Of a DNA stretch of 64,000 nt, positions 56,765-64,000 are shown piece by piece. Position numbers and translations under genes: made by a program. The DNA comes from Cryptomeria japonica (lineage: Eukaryota; Streptophyta; Pinopsida; Cupressales; Cupressaceae), in assembly GCF_030272615.1 (NCBI RefSeq), contig NC_081405.1:473854008-473918007 (forward strand). Direction: 5' to 3'. The notes beneath the pieces were generated by a model that did not search any database, was not told the origin of the DNA, and worked only from the letters and a program-made list of their open reading frames with translations. Position 1 is the first letter of the stretch. Every line of letters starts with the position of its first letter.

Positions 56765-58097
56765 TTAATCCAATGAACCATCTAGATCTACTCTACTCTT
56801 TATCATGTCTAGTATGGCCTCATGGTCAGACTCATGAACCTTCCATAGGTTCTTGTTTAGTGGTCTACCCCCATATCTGATCAAATGAACATTTGAAGCT
56901 ACAACAAGGTTAGAATAATGAAGAATCTTCCTATGTGTCTCGAAGTCCTCGAACAACCACAAGTTAGACTTCTTCATTGGGTACCTTCTAAGCCATGTAC
57001 CAGTAACAACTACTAATCTTGTGGGCTACTCAATATTTTCTCCATCTACCATAGGGTGATCCAATTTCTTTTTTGCGTCCACACAATGACATAGGTAATA
57101 ATTTGTTCCTTCTTCATTGTCTTCAGCTGCAATTATTGCATAAACATGCCCTGCAATGATAAAGTGAGAAGAATTTAGCAAACAACTAAGGTAAAATATT
57201 AAAGTACAAAAAATTGCATGTGGATAATTTACCTAGTTGGACTAAATCTGACACATGGTCAAAGTCAATTGATGCTTCCATCTGTGTGAGTTGTAGTGCA
57301 CTCGGAGGCTGGTATGTCTCAGGTGGGATTAGAGGTCTCATACACCATTTGTCCACCCACTCCTTTGACTCATAGTCATTATAGGCACCATCTCTACATG
57401 AAGAACAATAACAAGCCATTTTTCGTGTATGGATAGTCCATGAACTTGCATTAGAGCTTTTGAAAGAGTGTAGCTCACTTGATCCTGTCAATGTACAACA
57501 ATCTTCTAATTTTGCAATGTTAGTATCATCTACCAACCAAAAAAATCTGCGAACTAAAGACTTACCTTGATTACCTAGACCAATTGTACCATTGCACCAT
57601 TGAACAATTGATTTTGCATCTTTCAAGTTTGCATTCCCTTTGTACTTTAACTCTTCTCATGCTAAAGCTCTTTTAATACATGCTCTTGCACCATCATGCT
57701 CCCCTTTTCCATGCCCAACCTCAGAGAAATTCCACATATGTTGAATAGCAGTCAACTTATGCATCCTACTCAACCAATAAAACATCTAAGAGTTCTTAAA
57801 TTGCAATGCACAATTATCTGACCATATGATATGTTGACGGAATGATATGCCCCAGCTAGCCAAATCATCGTAGAATATCTGAAAACAACCTTGCACAAAC
57901 TCTATAGAGTGTGAGCGATCATCACTGATGTAAAAATGATACTCCCTCAATATCTTCCTATCCTCTTCAATTGACACCTCTTCTTCTATGGTATTCAATT
58001 TCCTTTGTTCATGAAGTTGCTTCATTCCTTCTCTTTTTTTTGCATTCTTAGCTTCACGCTCTTCCGGTGTTACATTTTTTGGTTGTTTCCTCAGCAT
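56765..58097 (-). pseudogene. DDE-like transposase with GHGKGEHDG motif, two exons seen
   Basis: Exon A runs 58,097-57,233, exon B 57,150-56,765, with an 82-bp intron (CTAG|GTAAAT...TTGCAG|GG). A basic N-terminus (RKQPKNVTPEEREAKNAKKR) is followed by FYISDDRSHSIEF with a candidate first Asp, IIWSDNCALQFKN with a candidate second Asp, and WNFSEVGHGKGEHDGARACI. Then come a Cys/His-rich segment (HTRKMACYCSSCRDGAY) and a C-terminus ending SRVDLDGSLD. Three in-frame stops break it: TAG 57,786, TGA 57,657 and TAG 57,026. The pattern resembles eukaryotic DDE transposases whose catalytic core has a WSDxCxxQFKN block, but I cannot name the superfamily. Further N-terminal exons may be missing. Confidence 0.7.
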
Positions 58098-58611
58098 GAT
58101 GATGATTATGCATATGTTAAAATGGATATATGAAATTAAAATTATTTCATGTATTCCTTTTCTAAATTATTTCATAAGATCTTAAAAAGGATGTATGAAA
58201 TTGCAAATTTTGTTTTAAACCACTAAACAAATAATTTTCTTATGCAACTTCATTCAAATGCATTGTTAAATCTAATGTAAATCTGATAGGATTATAATCA
58301 ATTTTGACTCACACTTTTATTCTAACATTTAAACAAAATAACACTTAATAAGTATTTCAATTCTAAAAACAAGAAAATATTACCTCAATTATTCAAATTT
58401 GATAAAAAAAACTATGTTCTTTCTCTTTGACATGGCCAAATGAAAAAAAAGGTGGTGGAGAGCTAATGGAATGTATAAAATAACCTTGCATAAAATGTCA
58501 ACACCATGCAAAAAGCATTTTTTTGTCTGATCATGCACAAAAAGAAGACAAAATGAGAGAATGTGGGCTTGGATCACGAGTCAAGGGTCCCATATAACTG
58601 TTTTTTAGTGC
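58098..58611. other. AT-rich DNA upstream of the transposase
   Basis: No convincing coding sequence; it could hold introns or lost N-terminal exons and the promoter of the minus-strand transposase. Confidence 0.5.
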
Positions 58612-58865
58612 AGCTCATTTGGCTAGCGCCAAATGACTTCCATTGAAATTTTTTACCTTAAACTAAACACTAACTATATACCCTATAACCCTTTTTTTTG
58701 CAGCTCATTTGGCTAGCGCCAAATATGGCGCTAGCCAAATGACTTCCATTGAAATTTTTTACCTTTGATAAATTTCTACTCTATACCCTATAACCTTTTT
58801 TTTGTGCAACTTATTTGGCTAGCACCAAATATGGCGCTAGCCAAATGACTTCCATTGAAATTTTT
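58612..58865. repeat. Tandem units each carrying a GGCTAGCGCCAAA hairpin
   Basis: Three units of about 85-105 bp share GCAGCTCATTTGGCTAGC and ATGACTTCCATTGAAATTTT. The middle unit has a perfect 16-bp stem with a 4-base loop (58,706-58,741, CATTTGGCTAGCGCCA against its complement). The third has one mismatch, and the first has lost one arm. They lie next to the presumed right end of the DNA transposon. Confidence 0.93.
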
Positions 58866-58919
58866 AAACCTTTGATAAATTTCTACACTATACCCTATAG
58901 TTTGATAGCCACAACCATA

Positions 58920-61729
58920 AAAAGTAAACCATATGACTCTTTAGGACATAATATGGTGTCTTAGGACACCATATGACCCCTTAGGTGTCGTTATAGGTCG
59001 TATAGTGTCCTAAGGGGTCATATGGTGTCTTATGACCCCTTAGGACACAATATGGTGTTGTTATGGGTTGTAAGGGGTCATATGGTGTCCTATGACCCCT
59101 TACGACACCATATGACCCCCTAGGACACAATATGGTGTCGTTATGGGTCGTATGGTGTCCTAAGGGGTCATATGGTATCTTATGACCCCTTAGGAAATAA
59201 TATGGTGCATTATGGGTCGTATGGACACCTAAGGGGTCATATGGTGTCCTATGGGGCCATAGGACACCATATGACCCCGTAGGTGTCGTTATGGGTTGTA
59301 TGGTGTCGTAAGGGGTCATATGGTGTTCTATGACCCCTTAGGACACCATATGACCCCCTAGGACACAATAGGGTATTGTTATGGGTTGTATGGTGTCCTA
59401 AGGGGTCATATGGTGTCATATTACCCCTTAGGACACCATATGACCCCTTAGGACATAATATGGTGTCATTATGGGTCGTATGGTGTCCTAAGGGATCATG
59501 TGGTGTCTTATGACCCCTTAGGACACCATATGACCCATTAGGACACAATATGGTGTCGTTATGGGTCCTATGGTGTCCTAATGGGTCATATGGTGTCTTC
59601 TGACCCCTTAGGATACCATATGACCCCTTAGGACACAATACGGTGTTGTTATGGGTCGTATGGTGTCCTATGACCCCTTAGGACACCATATGACCCGTTA
59701 GGACACAATATGGTGTCCTTATGGGTCATATGGTGTCCTAAGGGGTCATATGGTGTCCTATGGGGCCATAAGACACCATATGACCTCTTAGGTGTCATTA
59801 TGGGTCATTATGGTGTCGTAAGGGGTCATATGGTGTCCTATGACCCCTTAGGACACCATATGACCCCTTAGGACACAATAGGGTGTCGTTATGGGTCATA
59901 TGGTGTCGTAAGGGGTCATATGGTTTCCTATTACCCTTTAGGACATCATATGACCCCTTAGGACACAATATGGTGTCATTATGGGTTGTATGGACACCTA
60001 AGGGGTCATATGGTGTCTTATGGGGCCATAGGACACCATATGACCCCTTGGGTGTCATTATGGGTCTTATGGTGTCCTAAGGGGTCATATGGTGTCTTAT
60101 GACCCCTTAGGACATAATATGGTGTTGTTATGGGTTGTATGGACACCTAAGGGGTCATATGGTGTCCTATGCTGCCATAGGACACCATATGACCCCTTAG
60201 GTGTCGTTATGGGTCGTATGGTGTTGTATGGTGTCATATGGTGTCTTATGACCCCTTAGGACACCATATGACCCCCTAGGACACAATAGGGTGTCGTTAT
60301 GGGTCGTATGGTGTCCTAAGGGGTTATATGGTGTCTTATGACCCCTTAAGACACAATATGGTGTCGTTATGGGTCTTATGGTGTCCTAAGGGGTCATATG
60401 GTGTCCTATGACCCCCTGGGATAGCATATGACCCCTTAGGACATAATATGGCGTTGTTATGGGTCATAAGGACACCTAAGGGGTCATATGATGTCCTATG
60501 GGGCCATAGGACACCATATGACCCCTTTGGTGTCGTTATGGGTCGTATGGTGTCGTAAGGAGTCATATGGTGTCCTATGACCCCTTAGGACACCATATGA
60601 CCCCTTAGGACATAATACGGTGTCGTTATGGGTCGTATGATGTCCTAAGGTGTCATATGGTGTCCTATGACCCCTTCAGACACCATATGACCCATTAGGA
60701 AACAATATGGTGTCATTATGGGTCATATGGTGTTCTAAGGGGTCATATGGTGTCCTATGGGGCCATAGGAGGTGTTGTTATGGGTCGTTATGGTGTCATA
60801 AGGGGTCATATGGTGTCCTATGACCCCTTAGGATACCATATGACCCATTAGGACACAAAAGGGTGTTGTTATGGGTCGTATGGTGTCGTAAGGGGTCATA
60901 TGGTGTCTTATGACCCCTTATGACACCATATGACCCCTTAGGACACCATATGACCTGTTACGACACAATATGGTGTCGTTATGGGTCGTATGGTGTCCTA
61001 AGGGGTCATATGGTGTCCTATGGGGCCATAGGACACCATATGACCCCTTAGGTGTCGTTATGGTGTCGTAAGGGGTCATATGGTGTCCTATGACCCCTTA
61101 GGATACCATATGACCCCTGAGGACACAATAATGGTGTCGTTATGGGTCGTATGGTCTCCTAAGGGGTCATATGGTGTCTTATGACCCCTTAGGACACAAT
61201 ATGGTGTTGTTATGGGTCGTATGGTGTCCTAAGGGGTCATATGCTATCCTATGACCCCTTAGGACACCATATGACCCCTTAGGACATAATATTGTGTTGT
61301 TATGGGTCGTATGGACACCTAGAGGGTCATATGATGTCCTATGGGGCAATAGGACACCATATGACCCCTTAGGTGTTGTTATGGGTTGTATGGTGTCGTA
61401 AGGGGTCATATGGTGTCCTATGACCCCTTAGAACACCATATGACCCCCTAGGACATAATAGGGTGTCGTTATGGGTCATATGGTGTCCTAAGGGGTCATA
61501 TGGTGTTTTATGACCCCTTAGGACACCATATGACCCCTTAGGACACAATACAGTATCGTTATGGGTTATATGTTGTCCTAAGGGGTCATATGGTGTCCTT
61601 TGACCCCTTAGGACACAATATGACCCATTAGGACACAATATGGTGTCGTTATTGGTTGTATGGACACCTAAGGGGTCATATGGTGTCCTATGGCGCCATA
61701 GGACACTATATGACCCCTTAGGTGTCGTT
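58920..61729. repeat. Satellite array 2, 90-bp higher-order unit
   Basis: Same 20-bp family as array 1 but organised in units of about 90 bp. Each includes GTGTCGTTATGGGTCGTATG, then CCTAAGGGGTCATATGGTG and TATGACCCCTTAGGACACC. TAAGGGGTCATA and TATGACCCCTTA face each other across 8 bases, so every unit can form a hairpin. Because 90 is divisible by 3, several minus-strand frames stay open for more than 100 codons with a 30-residue repeat (GSYGVLRGHRTPYDPLGHHT...). They are by-products of the period, not genes. A copia LTR cuts the array at 61,730. Confidence 0.95.
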
Positions 61730-62783
61730 TGTTGGTATTTTGGTATGGTTTTGTCATTGATGTCAACACGTGCTAAATACACCTACTTTGGAGATCCAAC
61801 AACATTCACCAGCAATCAGTAAACTATTCAACAATCACTGGTATATGGTTAACTGACAGGATATAATGTACACCGGTACATACAATGACATGGAAGACAC
61901 TTGGTAATGTCGAAGACATCATGTGGACACTTTTCCTTGAAGTAATATCATTGGTATACTCTTATTTGCATATTTACTTTTACCGGCAAATAGGTCCAGG
62001 TTATCTAGGGTTACACCGATAGGTTTATCTTTTCCAGATCAGCATGGCACGCTATGGAGATGGATTTATTATTGTTGTAAATGCATTAAGATGACATGTT
62101 CAATCAATTATTGCATCGGATATTGTATTATTTGTAAAATGTTTTATTATAGTATCTTGTAGAGTTGACCTACTAAAATTGGTCTTAGGGTATGATATAA
62201 ATGTAAGATCTTATTTGTAAGATCAGATGTGGAATGCGAAAAAAAAATTGTAAGAAGGTATATGCAAGATTAAGCAGAGGTGTACACGAAGACATCATTT
62301 GAAGGTGAAGCTAGGTTTTTGTAGAAGCATATCAACATTACACCAGTACTAAATCCAGCATATGAAGATGTTATTTTGTGCAGTACATTCTCATTGGATT
62401 TAACCATCCAACTATAGTTAGTGTGACTCCCATTTGTGTTTGAGCAGTGAGCTCTAGGCTGTTGGCCTTTCTGCACGTGCACACCCCTCTTGTACACTTA
62501 CTATCTGCAGTAGTATCATCTGATTGTGGGTAAGGTTTCCCACCGTGGTTTTTCCCCTTACAGGGTTTCCACGTACAAATATTTGTGTCATGTGTTGTGG
62601 TTGACTTTGTGCTTATGTTTCATGCATTAATTCTTACTGGTATAGCATTTCTTGTTAACATTGTTTACCGGCACAATTAACTATCTTACCGATATTAAGC
62701 AATAAGTTGGTTAATAAGATTTTGGTTTGAATTTATTAGACAACCGATTCATCCCCCCCTCTCAGTTGTCCCCAGGACCTACA
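61730..62783 (+). mobile_element. 5' LTR of a Ty1/copia element
   Basis: TGTTGGTATTTTGG to GGACCTACA, 1054 bp, directly followed by a primer-binding site. GTCATTGATGTCAACACG near the start, CCCACCGTGGTTTTTCCCC (62,547) with GGGTTTCCACGTAC, and ATTCATCCCCCCCTCTCAGT near the end match the other copia LTRs here. It is inserted in satellite array 2. Confidence 0.9.
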
Positions 62784-62785
62784 AT

Positions 62786-62797
62786 TGGTATCAGAGC
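62786..62797 (+). other. Primer-binding site (initiator Met tRNA)
   Basis: TGGTATCAGAGC is an exact match to the usual plant copia site, three bases after the LTR end. Confidence 0.92.
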
Positions 62798-62840
62798 TTA
62801 GTCCTCTTTTTGCAAAAGTTTAACAACTTGAGGAGATCCA

Positions 62841-64000
62841 ATGTCTACTAATTATTTCTGGAAGGATAGTCCTAAACTTGATGGAACCAACTATGGAATA
62901 TGGAAAATCCGAATGGAGACACATCTTAATTGCATTGGTAAAGATATCTGGGAAGTTACTAAGAATGGTTATACTGTTGTTGTAGTTGGTCAGCCTGCTC
63001 CTATTAGTCTAGGTAAAGATGAAGAAAATGATTGCAAAGCAAGAGAAGCACTTTTGAGTGCATTATCAGATCAACAAATCATGGGATTATCAAATAGATC
63101 TACTGCAAAAGCTATTTGGGATCATTTGGAAACACTGAATGAAGGGGATTCCATAGTCAAAATTGTAAAACTTGAAAGCTTCCGAGTCATGTATGAACAT
63201 CTGAAAATGGAAGAAGATGAAAGAATTTCTGCCTTTATGGAAAGAGTAAATGAAATTGTTTTAGGTATCAAATGTTGTGGAGGAACCTTGAGTGAAGATG
63301 AGATTGTTTCAAAAATCTTAAGAGGTTTTCCACCAGCATATAAAATGAAGGTTACTGCTATTAATTAGCCGAGAACAATGCCTAATACATCAGTAACTAG
63401 GGATACATTGATTGGAAAACTTTCAGCTTTTGAAATAGAGGAATTTGGTCCTATTGCTATAAAAACTGATTTGGCCTTCAAAGCATCAATATCATCTGCT
63501 CCATCTTTTGACAAATCAGACTGGAGAGCCTTTTATGCAAGAGAACTTGAAGAAACCAGGAAGGAGAATGAAGAGCTTGAAGAACTTGAAGCACTATTTG
63601 CAAGAAAAATGCCAAAAGGTTCAATTGGAAGTAAGTATGAAGGTAAAGAACCCTTTAAATGTTTCAATTGCAATAAGATTGGTCATATGGCTTCAAGATG
63701 CCCTAATAGACACGCAAGACTAAGAGAAGAAGCTAGAAGGATATACAAACCTAATCCTGAATATCAGAGATACAAATTTAAGAAAAACAAAGATAAATCT
63801 TGTTACATTGCTGATGAAGGTGTGACTGATGATTCTGATGAGGATCCAGCAGACAATGGATGGGTCTTTGTTGCTATAACAGAAGATCAACCAGTACCTA
63901 TTGCTCCACCGGTAGAACAAGCCCTAGCAGCTAAAGTTGGATCAAAGGATGAATGGATTATTGACTCAGGATGCTCACATCACATGACTGGAGACAAAGG
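62841..64000 (+). pseudogene. Copia gag and protease start, nearly intact, cut by window end
   Basis: One frame runs from MSTNYFWKDSPKLDGTNYGI (62,841) to the window edge with a single stop (TAG at 63,366). The DUF4219-like start (LDGTNYGIWKIRMETHL) and a UBN2-type body (AIWDHLETLNEGDS, RISAFMERVNEIV) are followed by a coiled, acidic stretch (ELEETRKENEELEELEALFA). The zinc knuckle CFNCNKIGHMASRCP is intact (CX2CX4HX4C). The protease active site DSGCSHHMTGD (about 63,960) is intact as well. Compared with the copia at 30.5 kb it is much better preserved. The rest of pol should follow outside the window, and the stop may be a single inactivating change. Confidence 0.88.

Larger units (their letters stand above)
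32426..58915. mobile_element. Putative DNA transposon with convergent genes, split by a Tat element
   Basis: Removing the 20.2-kb Ty3/gypsy insertion leaves about 6 kb. It has a plus-strand multi-exon gene at left, a minus-strand DDE-like transposase at right, and hairpin-forming repeats near both ends (32,446-32,515 and 58,612-58,850). Just outside, copia sequence ends on the left and satellite begins on the right. A shared short sequence near the ends (CACTATAGGGTG at left; CACTATACCCTATAG at right) may be part of degraded inverted termini. I found no clean target-site duplication, so the exact borders are uncertain. The superfamily is not settled. Confidence 0.5.

Overview
The window is plant nuclear DNA made almost entirely of transposable elements and simple or tandem repeats. 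Evidence: non-LTR elements of the plant L1 type with a C-terminal RNase H, Ty1/copia and Tat-like Ty3/gypsy elements, a plant mobile domain ORF, an intron-containing cationic amino acid transporter relative, and a very low gene density. The size, age and nesting of the elements suggest a large genome such as a gymnosperm, but this is an inference and no species marker was seen.

Layout. 1-1.8 kb: an unidentified minus-strand ORF and a Ty3/gypsy protease fragment. 1.8-8.1 kb: a minus-strand LINE split by a solo copia LTR. 8.65-14.85 kb: a second, full-length plus-strand LINE with an 18-20 bp target-site duplication. 15.8-16.9 kb: an LTR-like segment with a promoter. 17.0-23.4 kb: a fold-back structure whose arms enclose a 20-bp-unit satellite, a 297-bp hAT-like MITE, (TG)n and a purine/pyrimidine strand-switch block. 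23.6-24.4 kb: degenerate telomere-like repeats. 25.2-27.4 kb: the only host-type gene, a three-exon cationic amino acid transporter broken by two nonsense codons. 28.9-32.4 kb: a truncated copia element.

32.4-58.9 kb: an apparently uncatalogued DNA transposon of about 6 kb. It has a plus-strand multi-exon gene and a convergent minus-strand DDE-like transposase carrying a GHGKGEHDG signature. It is split by a 20.2-kb Tat-like Ty3/gypsy element (34,566-54,782). That element has an archaeal-type second RNase H, a G-patch-like segment, and an antisense ORF joining a plant mobile domain to a coiled coil. It is flanked not by a 5-bp duplication but by direct copies of about 237 bp that end exactly at the LTR ends. 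58.9-61.7 kb: a second array of the same satellite family, with a 90-bp higher-order unit. 61.7-64 kb: the 5' LTR, gag and protease start of a nearly intact copia element that runs off the window.

No intact cellular gene was found. Insertion order can be read in several places: LINE before solo LTR; satellite before MITE; DNA transposon before Tat element; satellite before the right-hand copia.
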